Of a stretch of 46,778 nucleotides of DNA, positions 1-9,400 are shown piece after piece. The notes below the pieces were generated by a model. That model had not been told where the DNA came from, did not search any database, and worked only from the letters and a program-made list of their open reading frames with translations. Both the position numbers and the translations under genes were made by a program. The DNA is taken from contig JACSRJ010000221.1 in assembly GCA_014879835.1 (NCBI GenBank), forward strand, positions 1-46,778. The letters are read 5' to 3'. Positions within the stretch are counted from its first letter, which is position 1. Each line of letters begins with the position of its first letter. This DNA comes from Anaerolinea sp. (GTDB taxonomy: Bacteria; Chloroflexota; Anaerolineae; Aggregatilineales; UBA2796).

Positions 1-78
1 TCGAAGCGCCATTATCGTAAGCAAGCAGAGCTTGAATCCGATAACCCCCGCTTCGCGGAACCAATCGCTGTCACGAGG

Positions 79-84
79 TATAGT
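79..84 (+). promoter_or_regulatory. Possible -10 element (TATAGT) upstream of the GT2 gene
   Basis: TATAGT lies about 58 bases ahead of the GT2 start codon, in the sequence context GAGGTATAGTTTAGG. No convincing -35 hexamer lies 16-18 bases upstream. The same GGTATAGT core recurs in front of two other genes in the window (9777-9784 on plus, 22710-22717 on minus), which is the main reason for listing it. The rest of bases 1-142 shows no gene. Confidence 0.35.
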
Positions 85-142
85 TTAGGGCAGCAGTGAG
101 GGCTTTGGCTGTATGTAGTCAGAATTGGGAGTTTAAACAAAG

Positions 143-904
143 ATGGCTTTGATCGTGATCATCCTCACCCGCAACGAGGCACAGCATATCCGCGAGTGTA
201 TCGAGAGTGTACGTTGGGCAGATGCGATCCTTGTGCTGGATTCAGGCAGCACCGATGACACGCTTGCCCTCGCCCAAGCGAGCGGGGCACGTACCCTATA
301 CCATGAATGGGTCAATTACACCGTCCAGCGCAACGCTGCCCTTGAAGCGGTCACTGAAGAATGGGTCTTTTTTGTGGATGCGGATGAGCGTTCCAGCCCA
401 GAGCAAGGCGCGGAAATACGCGCTCAAATTGAGGCTGACGCCCACGCCGGGTTTTGGGTTCCCCGGCACAATTATATTTTGGGGCGCTTAACCAAAGGGG
501 CGGGATGGTATCCGGACTATCAACTGCGAGTCTTAAGACGGACTCAGGCCCACTATGATCGCAGCCGCGCAGTGCATGAGACGGTCATCTTGGAGGGTGA
601 AGCGGGCTATTTGCAGACGCCGCTCATCCACTACAACTATCAAAACTTGGCTCAATTTTACGCCAAGCAGCAGCGTTATACCCATTTTGCGGCGGAGGAA
701 ATGCACCGTCAGGGGGTGCGGGTGAAGCCCCAAAACTACCTGCTTCAGCCTATCCGACACTTCATCTGGCGCTTCATCAGCCTCAAAGGGTATCGGGATG
801 GGCTGCACGGGCTGCGCCTCAGCCTGATGATGGCGTGGTATGAGTTTCAGAAGTACCGCTGGTTGGCGGCCCTTTGGGCTGCACCTTCCGACCCGCGCCC
901 TTAA
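143..904 (+). CDS. Family 2 glycosyltransferase, WaaE/KdtX-like
   Basis: A 253-residue GT-A fold glycosyltransferase that would transfer a sugar from a nucleotide-sugar donor during cell-surface glycan or lipid-linked oligosaccharide synthesis at the cytoplasmic face of the membrane. The N-terminus opens with the family strand VIILTRNEA. LDSGSTDDT follows near residue 33, and the metal-binding acidic motif VDADER lies near residue 80. This order, with an RNAAL segment ahead of the acidic motif, is typical of the WaaE/KdtX-like (LPS core glucosyltransferase) branch of GT2. No transmembrane segment is evident, although the C-terminal third is aromatic and basic and may lie on the membrane. The gene stands alone between an unassigned 142-base leader and a convergent terminator. 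The acceptor cannot be told from sequence, and a Chloroflexi cell may have no LPS, so the WaaE name is only a similarity. Confidence 0.85.
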   Translation: MALIVIILTRNEAQHIRECIESVRWADAILVLDSGSTDDTLALAQASGARTLYHEWVNYTVQRNAALEAVTEEWVFFVDADERSSPEQGAEIRAQIEADAHAGFWVPRHNYILGRLTKGAGWYPDYQLRVLRRTQAHYDRSRAVHETVILEGEAGYLQTPLIHYNYQNLAQFYAKQQRYTHFAAEEMHRQGVRVKPQNYLLQPIRHFIWRFISLKGYRDGLHGLRLSLMMAWYEFQKYRWLAALWAAPSDPRP

Positions 905-940
905 AAAATCGCTCCTGCAGGGGAGTTTGCAGGAGCGATT
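901..940 (-). terminator. Intrinsic terminator of the SPFH operon
   Basis: A perfect 13-bp stem (907-919 with 928-940) with an 8-base loop. Read on the minus strand it is followed by TTTTAA, and the last stem bases add more T, giving six T in a row. It therefore ends the minus-strand SPFH transcript. It begins right at the GT2 stop codon, so it may also act on the convergent transcript, though no U-tract follows on the plus strand. Confidence 0.85.
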
Positions 941-978
941 CACGAGTGATTAGCTAAGATGGCGCTTCCGACAAGGGA

Positions 979-2076
979 TTAGCCACCCAATTGTTTCAGC
1001 CGCTCTTCCCACTTCGCCACCAATTTATTGTAGACCGCTTCGGAGAGTTCGCCGTTCGCCAGCTTCATGTCGAGGCTGTCGATCATGGCCTGAATCTCCT
1101 CTTTGGTCTGGGGGTTGGCCGGAGGCTGCGCCTGCGCCGCCGGGGGCTGCTGGTTGTTCTGATTGTTCTGATTGGCCATCATCTGCATCATCATCTGCTG
1201 CATCATCATCTGCTGCTGCTGAAGCTGCTGCTGTATGGCGGCCTGATCAGGGTTCATGGTGGCGCCGATGGAGGCACCCACCCCAAAGCCCAAACCTGCG
1301 CCCGCCGCAGTGCCGGCCATGCCGGGATTCTGAGCCGCTTTTTCAGCGATATCCAGACGGCGCATCTTCTCCATGGTGTCGGTATTGCCGCCATAGTTGA
1401 TGATGTCCTGCTGGGTGACGTCCTTGACACTGAAGCCCTGCGCTTGGAAGGACTTGATGCGCATTCCCAAAGCTACGAAGTCCTCGTTGAGCAGCGCCAG
1501 TGCGCCTGCTTCGAGGTCGTCGATCAAGGCGTTGGCAGCCTGAAGATTCTGAATCTGCTGCTTGGAGAGCAGGCTGGTGATCGTGCCCAAAAGCACGGTT
1601 TGAATACGTTCCCGAATGTCGCCCAGACGGAGTTGGGATTTGCCCATCCCGTACTGCTTCACAAAGCGGATGGGGTCTTCGATCCCAATATCCACCACGC
1701 CCCGATTCTGAAGCAGCATAAAGCCGGGGCCCTTACCGGGAGTCTCCATGTAAATAGGAGGATTCGTGCCCCATGTCACCTGAGGCAGGTCTTTCATGTT
1801 GACATAGTACACTTCAGCGGTGAAGGGTGTTTTACCGCCCGTGAGCAGTTTGAGTGCTGTTGACAAGATCGGCAGATTGGCTGTAGTCAGGGTATGAGTG
1901 CCGGGGCCAAGCGAGTCCATCACCTGTCCACCGCGCACAAAAACCGCAACTTGCCCTTCGTTGACGATACACTGCGATCCCATCCGAAATTCACCGTCAC
2001 CCTGAGGTGGCAGGCGGCCGACCAATTCATCGTCCATCACATTGGGGTGCGAGATGACATCAATTAAGCGAGGCAT
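979..2076 (-). CDS. SPFH-domain protein with SHOCT-like tail (YdjI-like)
   Basis: A 365-residue protein. Residues about 30-240 form an SPFH (band 7) domain of the YdjI/'virion core protein' type, with the early segment QCIVNEGQVAVFVRGG and the later FSVKDV region. Next come a Gly/Ala stretch, then a strongly biased Gln/Met/Asn tract (about 275-310) and a Pro/Gln linker. The last 40 residues (from KEEIQAMIDSLDMKLANGEL) resemble a SHOCT oligomerisation helix pair. No signal peptide or membrane helix is visible. In Bacillus subtilis YdjI is encoded near PspA in a membrane-stress operon, so a role in membrane-associated scaffolding is a reasonable inference. A strong AAGGAG ribosome site precedes the ATG. 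The gene follows the coiled-coil gene with a 44-base gap and ends at the terminator near 907-940, so the two form an operon. Confidence 0.8.
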   Translation of the reverse strand: MPRLIDVISHPNVMDDELVGRLPPQGDGEFRMGSQCIVNEGQVAVFVRGGQVMDSLGPGTHTLTTANLPILSTALKLLTGGKTPFTAEVYYVNMKDLPQVTWGTNPPIYMETPGKGPGFMLLQNRGVVDIGIEDPIRFVKQYGMGKSQLRLGDIRERIQTVLLGTITSLLSKQQIQNLQAANALIDDLEAGALALLNEDFVALGMRIKSFQAQGFSVKDVTQQDIINYGGNTDTMEKMRRLDIAEKAAQNPGMAGTAAGAGLGFGVGASIGATMNPDQAAIQQQLQQQQMMMQQMMMQMMANQNNQNNQQPPAAQAQPPANPQTKEEIQAMIDSLDMKLANGELSEAVYNKLVAKWEERLKQLGG

Positions 2077-2120
2077 ACCGATTTACTCCTTATATCCTTA
2101 CGAGGCGTGTCTTGATCGAT

Positions 2121-2648
2121 TCAGGCAATGCCGGTGACAATCTCATCGCGCATCCCGAAGGCAGTGTTGGCTTCCTGTGCCAGTTCTTCAAGCGCTGCAA
2201 TCCCTGTGCCCATCTTCTCCTGATCTTTGGCCACGACTGCGTTTTCCAGCACCGCGATGGTCTCACGGAACTGATCCACATAGTTCACCAAAGCAGCATC
2301 AAAGGCATAGATTTTGTCCAGATCGGCGCTTTCCACTTTGATCGCAGCATAAAACCCGGAATAACCGGGGGCGGCGGTGTTCACCCGATCAATGAAGGTC
2401 TGGAAGGAGGTCTTGGCACTTTTGACCTTGCCCACCAAGGCTAAGCCGCCAGCGTTGATCATCTTTTTTTCAACGCTCACGAGGTTTGCCATTTGATCCT
2501 TGAGAAGGCGCACCACATGTTCGCGGATTAGTTTATCTGCCTCCCGACGGGCACTCATTTCTTTATAGCCGCGAAAGCCGGGGATTTTAGCAATGATTTT
2601 TTCTAACCCACTGCGCTCTGATACAATCTTCTTGTACAGGTCAGACAT
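2121..2648 (-). CDS. Unknown helical protein paired with the SPFH gene
   Basis: A 175-residue protein of unassigned function, predicted mostly alpha-helical. The N-terminus (MSDLYKKIVSERSGLEKII) is followed by a basic region containing PGFRGYKEMSARREADKLIRE, then long amphipathic helices rich in Ala, Glu, Lys and Val. There is no signal peptide, membrane segment or cysteine pair. It is the first gene of a two-gene minus-strand operon with the SPFH protein. The ATG at 2648 has a GAGG ribosome site about 8 bases upstream. By analogy with PspA-type partners of SPFH proteins it could be a soluble helical adaptor that binds the SPFH scaffold. That is inference from context only, since I do not recognise a PspA signature in the sequence. 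Confidence 0.7.
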   Translation of the reverse strand: MSDLYKKIVSERSGLEKIIAKIPGFRGYKEMSARREADKLIREHVVRLLKDQMANLVSVEKKMINAGGLALVGKVKSAKTSFQTFIDRVNTAAPGYSGFYAAIKVESADLDKIYAFDAALVNYVDQFRETIAVLENAVVAKDQEKMGTGIAALEELAQEANTAFGMRDEIVTGIA

Positions 2649-2685
2649 GTTGTTTCCTCATCTTTAGCACATAAAGCTATAAGGT

Positions 2686-2691
2686 TAGAAT
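2686..2691 (+). promoter_or_regulatory. Possible -10 (TAGAAT) for the Nudix gene
   Basis: TAGAAT sits in the 97-base divergent spacer, 55 bases ahead of the Nudix start. The best -35 candidate 17 bases upstream (TTTAGC at 2663-2668) is weak. The opposite strand of the same stretch also reads as AT-rich -10-like sequence and could serve the SPFH operon. Confidence 0.3.
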
Positions 2692-2745
2692 AGCATAGTT
2701 TGGGGTGCACGCAAAACCCCCGTTTTAGGGTTATGAGGCCTTCCG

Positions 2746-3258
2746 ATGAGCGCATCTGGTCAGGGAATCGGGCAGGATCGGTGGATGGTTATCCCCCGTA
2801 CCTTGTGTTTTCTCACCTTCAACGGTGAGGTGTTATTGATGAAACGCGGGATGCACAAACGCATTTTCCCCGGATTGTACAATGGCATTGGGGGGCATAT
2901 CGAGCGCGGTGAGGATCCTTTCCATGCGGCCCTACGCGAGGTCGAAGAAGAAACCGGGTTAAAGCCTTCTGCTCTGCGTGATTTTCGCCTCCGGGGCATA
3001 TGCCATATTGATGCCAAACAGGATGTGGGGATCATGCTCCTTGTGTTCAGCGGTCAGAGCCTCAGCCGCGAGGTGCGCGACTGTGACGAAGGTGAGCTGT
3101 ATTGGGTTCCGCTAGAGGCGGTTGAAGCATTGCCTTGTGTTGATGATCTGCCCATCTTGTTACCCCGCCTGTTTGGTGAAGCCGCGCTGGATCGCCTCTT
3201 TTTTGCCAAAGTTCATTACGATGAAGCTGATCAGCGCATGACCATTTTTGCTGAATAG
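2746..3258 (+). CDS. Nudix hydrolase (8-oxo-dGTP diphosphatase-like)
   Basis: A 170-residue Nudix hydrolase, predicted to cleave a nucleoside diphosphate linked to another moiety, releasing nucleotide monophosphate plus the rest. The Nudix box is complete, fitting GX5EX7REUXEEXGU: G-HIERG-E, seven residues, then REVEEETGL at about residues 50-72. The acidic metal-binding residues are all present. The segment before it (MKRGMHKRIFPGLYNGIGGHIERGE) resembles MutT/NUDT1-type sanitising enzymes, but Nudix substrate choice cannot be read from sequence. The ATG at 2746 has a GAGG site 7 bases upstream. It lies 24 bases ahead of the glycoside hydrolase gene on the same strand, so the two are probably co-transcribed with no obvious functional link. 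Confidence 0.9.
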   Translation: MSASGQGIGQDRWMVIPRTLCFLTFNGEVLLMKRGMHKRIFPGLYNGIGGHIERGEDPFHAALREVEEETGLKPSALRDFRLRGICHIDAKQDVGIMLLVFSGQSLSREVRDCDEGELYWVPLEAVEALPCVDDLPILLPRLFGEAALDRLFFAKVHYDEADQRMTIFAE

Positions 3259-3282
3259 GCGTATCTCCTGAATAAAGGATAC

Positions 3283-5676
3283 ATGTCCGTGCACAACCTT
3301 CGACGTGCCCTTCTTTTGAGCGCTCTGGCAGCCTGCATCTTAGGCGGAGCGTTTGTGACGGGGAACGGCAGTGCTGCTGCCCAAGAACCGACCATCGCAC
3401 CGGCGCTCACCTTACTCACTGCGACTCCTACCCTGACTGCTACGGCCACGGCTGCCCCAGACATGTCCACGGCTGAGCAGTATGGGATGTTTGAGATTCC
3501 GGTCAAGGTCAATTCCGAAACCCATACTGCGGATGTGGTTGCTGAGTTTATCGCCCCATCGGGACGCCGATATACCATCCCTGCCTTTTGGATACAACCT
3601 CAGGAGGTGGTCTGCACACAGGACTGTTTGGTGGAGCAAAGCAACCCCACTGGGCAAGCCGAGTGGCGAGTGCGCTTTAGCCCCCCGGAGACAGGCGAAT
3701 GGACTTACAGCCTGCGCGAAACCAGCGATGGCAGCGTGCGATCCTTGGGGGTGGGACGCTTCCGTACCCTTGCCACTGACCGTGAAGGTTTTGTGCAAGT
3801 GGCCCCCAATGATCGTTATTTTGTGACCAGCAGTGGGCAGTCATACTTTCCAGTGGGTGTTGATCTGGGCTGGTCGTGGAGTGGCGCACGCAATACCGCT
3901 GGTTATGAAGTGTGGCTTCAGAAATTGGCCGCGGCGGGCGGGAATTTTGCCCGATTGTATGTTGATGTGCCGTGGTTCATTGGCTTAGGCTGGCGCTCAC
4001 CAGTTGATGATCCGGCTTCAATTCAGGAGGATTCGTGGCGGCTGGATCGGGTGATCCAGATGGCGGAAAAAGCCGGGGTAAAACTTCAACTTGTGCTGGT
4101 CTGGCATCAAGGATGGTCAGAATACGCGATTCCCCCGGTCAACATCCCGACCACCCCCGCACGCCCCAAAGCAGACGCGGATTGGCTTGATAACCCCCAT
4201 AACGTCCAGCGTGGCGGGAACTTCGCCAACCCAACCCAGTTTTTCTCCAGCCCGGAAGGGCGTAAAGTCTTTAAGGATCGGCTTCGTTATATCGTGTCCC
4301 GATGGGGGTACAGCACCTCGATCTTTGCGTGGGAAGTGATCGATCAATTGGATCGGGTGATGAATCCCGATAATGGGGTGGGGGCGGATTGGCTTTTGGA
4401 CATGACCAGCACCCTCCGAGAATTAGACCCTTACCGCCGACCGATCACCGCTGGGGTGCGCGATCTGGGACGGGCTTCGATCTTAGCTTCGGCTGCGCTG
4501 GATTTTTATCAGACCCGTTTGTATCATCAGCGCCCTTTGGAGCCTTCAGGCGATCAGGTTGGGGAGACCTTAGGGCTGCTTTCGCCTCTGGTGGATCAGG
4601 CAGATCGCCCATGGCTGCTGAGCGAGTTTTCGCTCAATCCATGGTTTGAGCCAACCCGTGATGATCCCCTTGGGGTACACTTGCAAGAGACCATGTGGGC
4701 ATCGGTATTCTCTGGCGCTGGTGGGGCTGGTGCCAGTTGGTGGTGGGAGACTTACCTGTTCCCTGATGATCGACTGGAAGTGATCAGCCCAATCCGCCAG
4801 TTCACCCGCGACATCCCGTGGGCAAGCGCCGCTCTGCGTCCGATCAATGTGGCCCTCTTGGGTGATGATCCGGTGAATTATGGGCCGTTCACGATCAGCG
4901 GTTTTAACCCTCAGGCAAACAGCGCCACCCCCCCGGAGATGATTTTTCGTATCACCCCTGACGGGATCAGCCCGCCTATCAGTCAGGCATCGGCCTTTTT
5001 GTACGGTAAGGTTTTTAACATCCAAAATGCTGCCCCTCACCGTTATCTGGTCTCCCTGCCCATAGATACCCGGATCACAGTGCAAGTCGCCCGTATTTCG
5101 GAGCGCGCAAGCGCACGGCTGACCGTCTCAGTGGATGGCAAACCAGCCGCGGAAATGGCCCTTGTGCCCGGTTCAACCCGCACCTCATTGATCGTGCCGA
5201 TCAGCGCGGGAGAACATCTAATCGAGTTGGATAACACCGGGGAGGATTATCTCCAACTTGATTCGATCCAGATCGAGAACTTTCGAGGAAGGCTGCGTGG
5301 GCTTGGTCTGGCCGATAACCAAGAAGGTATCTTTTTGGGCTTCATCCAGCATCGTGATTACGTTTGGCAGAACGCGGTGAACGCCCTCCCGACCCCGATC
5401 AGCGCGGAGATGCTTGTGGCCGGGATGCCCGGTGGATTGTATCGGGTCGAACTGTGGGATGCAGTCAGTGGGGACATTGTAGGGGTGGAAGAGGTGAGCG
5501 TCAATGAATCAGCCGGGGTACTTCGGGTATCCCTGCTGCCCGTCTCTCGGATGATGGGGGTACGGGCAGTCCGGGTGGCTCAGCAGGGCAGCCAGTCAAG
5601 CCCAACCCCGACGCTCACCCCGACTGAGGCCTTTGAAGTGACGCCTACTCCCCGTGTGGTAGGAATGCGTCCTTAA
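3283..5676 (+). CDS. Secreted DUF5060-type glycoside hydrolase
   Basis: A 797-residue exported protein. It starts with a signal peptide (basic start, hydrophobic core LLLSALAACILGGAFV) and a Thr/Ala/Pro linker. Residues about 65-165 look like the DUF5060 immunoglobulin-like domain, including the WRVRFSPPETGEWTYSLR strand pattern. A TIM barrel follows, with FPVGVDLGWSW, GGNFARLY and a second-to-fourth strand region containing FAWEVIDQLD. Candidate catalytic glutamates are E351 (FAWEV) and E448 (PWLLSEFS), which fit the retaining clan A arrangement of GH5-like enzymes. After residue 550 come beta-rich domains and a short Pro/Thr tail (PTPTLTPTEAFEVTPTP) that may be a linker to the envelope. Substrate is unknown; cellulose or another beta-glucan would be a guess. 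The acid/base motif lacks the usual Asn-Glu pair, so activity is not certain. The gene runs convergent with its neighbour, with only 7 bases between them. Confidence 0.8.
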   Translation: MSVHNLRRALLLSALAACILGGAFVTGNGSAAAQEPTIAPALTLLTATPTLTATATAAPDMSTAEQYGMFEIPVKVNSETHTADVVAEFIAPSGRRYTIPAFWIQPQEVVCTQDCLVEQSNPTGQAEWRVRFSPPETGEWTYSLRETSDGSVRSLGVGRFRTLATDREGFVQVAPNDRYFVTSSGQSYFPVGVDLGWSWSGARNTAGYEVWLQKLAAAGGNFARLYVDVPWFIGLGWRSPVDDPASIQEDSWRLDRVIQMAEKAGVKLQLVLVWHQGWSEYAIPPVNIPTTPARPKADADWLDNPHNVQRGGNFANPTQFFSSPEGRKVFKDRLRYIVSRWGYSTSIFAWEVIDQLDRVMNPDNGVGADWLLDMTSTLRELDPYRRPITAGVRDLGRASILASAALDFYQTRLYHQRPLEPSGDQVGETLGLLSPLVDQADRPWLLSEFSLNPWFEPTRDDPLGVHLQETMWASVFSGAGGAGASWWWETYLFPDDRLEVISPIRQFTRDIPWASAALRPINVALLGDDPVNYGPFTISGFNPQANSATPPEMIFRITPDGISPPISQASAFLYGKVFNIQNAAPHRYLVSLPIDTRITVQVARISERASARLTVSVDGKPAAEMALVPGSTRTSLIVPISAGEHLIELDNTGEDYLQLDSIQIENFRGRLRGLGLADNQEGIFLGFIQHRDYVWQNAVNALPTPISAEMLVAGMPGGLYRVELWDAVSGDIVGVEEVSVNESAGVLRVSLLPVSRMMGVRAVRVAQQGSQSSPTPTLTPTEAFEVTPTPRVVGMRP

Positions 5677-5683
5677 GCCGCCG

Positions 5684-6496
5684 CTATTTACCCACATACA
5701 CTGGGACATAAGCGAGCACATGGGGAATCGCCTGATAAGCCGCACGTTCATCCGGCATGAGGCTGGCGTGAGGGCTGCGTTCGAGACGCCGTGCCACCTG
5801 ATAAGCATCGCGCACACTCTCAAAAGAAGGGGTGCGCCACGCCGAAGGCAGAGTCAAAAGATCAGCCGCAGCGCTCAAGCGCCGGCCACCACTGCTGCTC
5901 CAGTCTGGGCCGGTGCTGCCCATAAGCGCACCGGCTTGCTCCCGAAGCCGGCCCGCTTCTCCCCCGGATTGACGATTGAGTTTGCCAAAGACAATGCCGC
6001 TCATGCGATTCATCAGCCCAGAAACTTTGCCCGGTTCTACCCCGTGTTGGCGGGCAAAATCCGCCAGTTCGTCGGGGAGTGGGGCGCTGCCCGGCGCGGG
6101 CCCGTCGGGTAAAGTCCCGTTAAGTGCTTGATTGAGTTTTTCGAGGGTTGCATCCGGTTTCAGAAAGGCGCTCAGGGGCGCAGCTTCACCACTGCTGAAG
6201 GCCAGTATATCCGCTTTTTCAGAATCAAAACCCAAAAGCAGCAGCGGTCCCACCCCGCTTAATGAGGGCCCAAAATCCGTCCCAAAGTTGATGGCTGCAT
6301 CCCCCATGATCCTGACCCAACCCTCATGGGGTGGGGTTACAAACTGACGCTGAAAGGTTTTAAAACTGATAGGGGTGCCTGCCCCCCCCGGAAAGGGATC
6401 ATAGGGCGTAAGACCCACGCCCTGAAAAACCGTCATCAAGGCCTGTGCCACCCCCGCCTGATCTTCAGTTTGCAGCAGCAATATCCCCCACTTCAT
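5684..6496 (-). CDS. Unknown protein translationally coupled to a histidine kinase
   Basis: A 270-residue protein I do not recognise. It starts MKWGILLLQTEDQAGVAQAL. The N-terminal half is an alpha/beta-looking region with many Gly/Pro turns and the strand GVGPLLLLGF. The C-terminal half is helical, with ELADFARQHG and an LREQAGALMG segment, and it ends YVPVYVGK. There is no signal peptide, membrane helix, DNA-binding helix-turn-helix or receiver domain. Its ATG overlaps the TGA of the upstream histidine kinase (ATGA, 4 bases), which indicates translational coupling and probably a shared pathway. It might be an output, inhibitor or sensor accessory for the kinase. The sequence itself does not support a more precise statement. 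Confidence 0.75.
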   Translation of the reverse strand: MKWGILLLQTEDQAGVAQALMTVFQGVGLTPYDPFPGGAGTPISFKTFQRQFVTPPHEGWVRIMGDAAINFGTDFGPSLSGVGPLLLLGFDSEKADILAFSSGEAAPLSAFLKPDATLEKLNQALNGTLPDGPAPGSAPLPDELADFARQHGVEPGKVSGLMNRMSGIVFGKLNRQSGGEAGRLREQAGALMGSTGPDWSSSGGRRLSAAADLLTLPSAWRTPSFESVRDAYQVARRLERSPHASLMPDERAAYQAIPHVLAYVPVYVGK

Positions 6497-9400
6497 GGGT
6501 TAATCTCCGTTCTTTTTAAAGGCAGCGCAGCCACAAAGGTAGAACCTTTGCCTAACTCGCTGTGAACCCATAATTTCCCGCCGTGCAGTTCCACCAATTG
6601 GCGCGAAATTGCCAACCCCAAACCTGTCCCTTGATATTCGCGCATGGGTCTGCTGTCTACCTGTCGGAAAGCATCAAAAATTAGGTCAAAGTTCTCTGGG
6701 GCGATGCCGATCCCTGTATCACGCACTAAAAAGAGCATATATTCACCATCCGCGATTCCCAACCCCGCCGCACTGATCCCTTCGGGGAGGGGCATCAAAG
6801 CTTCCTCTTCCTCAAAATGAGCGATCACCACCCAAACCGTGATTCTGCCTTCACGGGTGAATTTGATGGCGTTACTGGCAAGATTGACCAGTACCTGCCG
6901 TAACCGTATCGAGTCCGCTGAAAGGATGGGCAGATCAGCGGGAATCTGCCAATCTAACACAAGCGGTTTGCCCTCGGCCAGAGGCGCTACATTGTGCAGA
7001 ACTCTGGTCATCAGTGGGGGGACTTCAACGGGTTCCCAGTGCAGCACCAAGCGCCCGGACTCGATCTTGGCCAGATCAAGGACATCGTTGATCAGCTCAA
7101 GCAGGTGCTGAGCGTTGATGTAGACCCGCCGCAGCCGATCTGCCTGTTTATCAGCGAGAGCGCCGTAAGTGCCACTCATGATCATCTCGGTATAACCCAA
7201 GATGGCGTTTAAAGGAGTGCGCAGTTCGTGGCTCATGGTGGCCAAGAACTGGCTTTTCATTTCATTGGCTGCAACGGCTTGGGTGTACAAATCGGCATTA
7301 TCCACCGCCAGCGACACTTGGGTGACAGCAGCCCGCACGGTCTCAATTTCCTCGGCGCTGAAGGTACGGTAATCGCGCTGAGTATCCAGCACCACCGCAC
7401 CCACCAAATGCCCTTTGGCAGTCATCTTGAGCACCAACGCAGACTTCATGCCCACTTGATCGATCATCTCTTTAAAAGGCAGCAGTAGGGAACTTTGGTG
7501 AACATCCGGGGCGCTCAGATAATCCTCACGACGCAAGTGCTCCAAAATGGGTGCGTGGGTGAAGTTCATCATAAAGCCCGCCAGTGGGGTCTCTGGGTAC
7601 TCCGCCACGATCTCTGAGATGCCATCCTCCCGGGCCAGCATGATGGCGCAGTGATCCACCTCAAAATGATTCACAATCTGCTCGGCCGCTTCGGTTAAGA
7701 TTCGTTCCCGATCCAGCGAGGCCGAAAGCACGGTGCCGATCTGATACAGGGATTCGATGCGTTGGGCCCGAATTTGAATCTGTGCGGCCGCTTCACTCAA
7801 TTCTTCAATCAGGCGCACATTTTCGAGGGCAAGCGAGACCTGTGTGACGATGGTCGAAAGCATTTCTACGTCGCGCTCTGTGAAGACTGAGGGTTCGTCA
7901 CTCTGGACACTGATCAGACCCATCACGGAGCCGTCCCGGTCACGCATAGGCGCGCCCATAAAGGCGCGGGCGTGGCGCGTTCCGGGGATCAAAAGAGGCT
8001 CCGCGTTGACCGTGCGCAGATACTCCCGTTGGGTATCCAGATCATCGATCAAAACTGGGGCTCCACGGCGGATCACAAAACCGCTTAGGCCTCCTACAGG
8101 GAAAGGCACTGGGGGCGGCAGCACTTGACCGTTATCCACAAGGTAAATAAAGCGGCAGATGCCAGTCTCAGGGTCATAACGGATCACAAAAAAGGTAAGG
8201 ACATTAAACAAGCCCGCGATCTGTTCATAAATATCGTCCCAGACCTCGTCCACATTATAGACATCAACCAACATTTGGCTGATCCGGTTGAGGGCCGCAA
8301 GCTGTTTGACTCGGAAGCGTTCCGCCGCAAACAGGCGGGCGTTATCCACCGCCCCAGCAATCTGATCGGCGATGGTCTGCATCGTCTCCAAATCGTCGTG
8401 TTCAAAGGCATTGATCGCGGCGCTCTGGATGTCGAGGGTGCCGATCACCCGTTCACCCAGACGTAAGGGCACAACCAATTCAGAGCCAGCTTCGGGCATC
8501 CCTTCGAGGGTCTGATAACGACTGTCCTGACTGGTGTCATTCACCAGTGTGGGGCGTCCGTGTAACGTGACCCATCCGTTTAAGCTGGTCTCATTGATCG
8601 GAAGTTGGGACTGAGGCGGAAGTAGAACACCCTGACTGGTATAGATGATCTTCACGGTAAGGTGATCGCCGTCCACCAGCATCACCCCCACCTGATCAAA
8701 ATTAAACAGGTCTTGGGTCACTGATGCGACCTGAAGCAGCAGCGACTCCAGATCAAGTTTAGAGATGGAGGCTTTGGCCACCTGAGCCGCGGCCCGCAGG
8801 CGCTGCGTTTGCTGCCGCAGTGAGATCAGCAGCCGCTGTTGTTCACCCAGATTTTGGGCAATCGCGCCATAACTGGAGAGGCGGTTAAAGTGATCCCGAA
8901 TCCCAAAGACTGCCAAACGCACTGGCAGCACCGCCCCGTCGGAGGTCTGGTGGCGCACATCTCCCGTCCAGCCTTCCTGAGTCCGCGATTGGGAGATAAT
9001 GTCATGGGCGACCCGCTGTTCTTCATCCTCAAAATACAAGTCGCTCACAGACTTTTTGAGCAAATCTGCGGGGGTATCATAGCCGTACAACTGCGCCGCG
9101 GCCAGATTGGCGTAGGTGATATGACCATCGAGCGCGGCCACATCAATGGCCACATTGGCATTTTCAACCAACTGGCGAAACACCTTGGGATCAGCAGGCC
9201 ACGAAAGGCGATTCAGAGCCGAACCTGCGGCCTTACATAGAGACCATGCCAAGGCACAGTCCTGAGGCGAGAGGGCAACGGTGGTCTCGACATAAACCAC
9301 CCCATAGCTCTCATCTTCCACGGTCAAGGGGAAGGCCAGCGAACGGGAATCGGAACTGGACTGAGGCTTTCCCGAAACCACCGCTTCCCGTGTGAGCGGG

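Noticed and set aside
991-1863. Long plus-strand open frame opposite the SPFH gene
   Set aside because: It is a shadow of the SPFH coding sequence, with low-complexity His/Leu runs that mirror the Gln/Met tract. The SPFH frame has clear domain motifs and a ribosome site.
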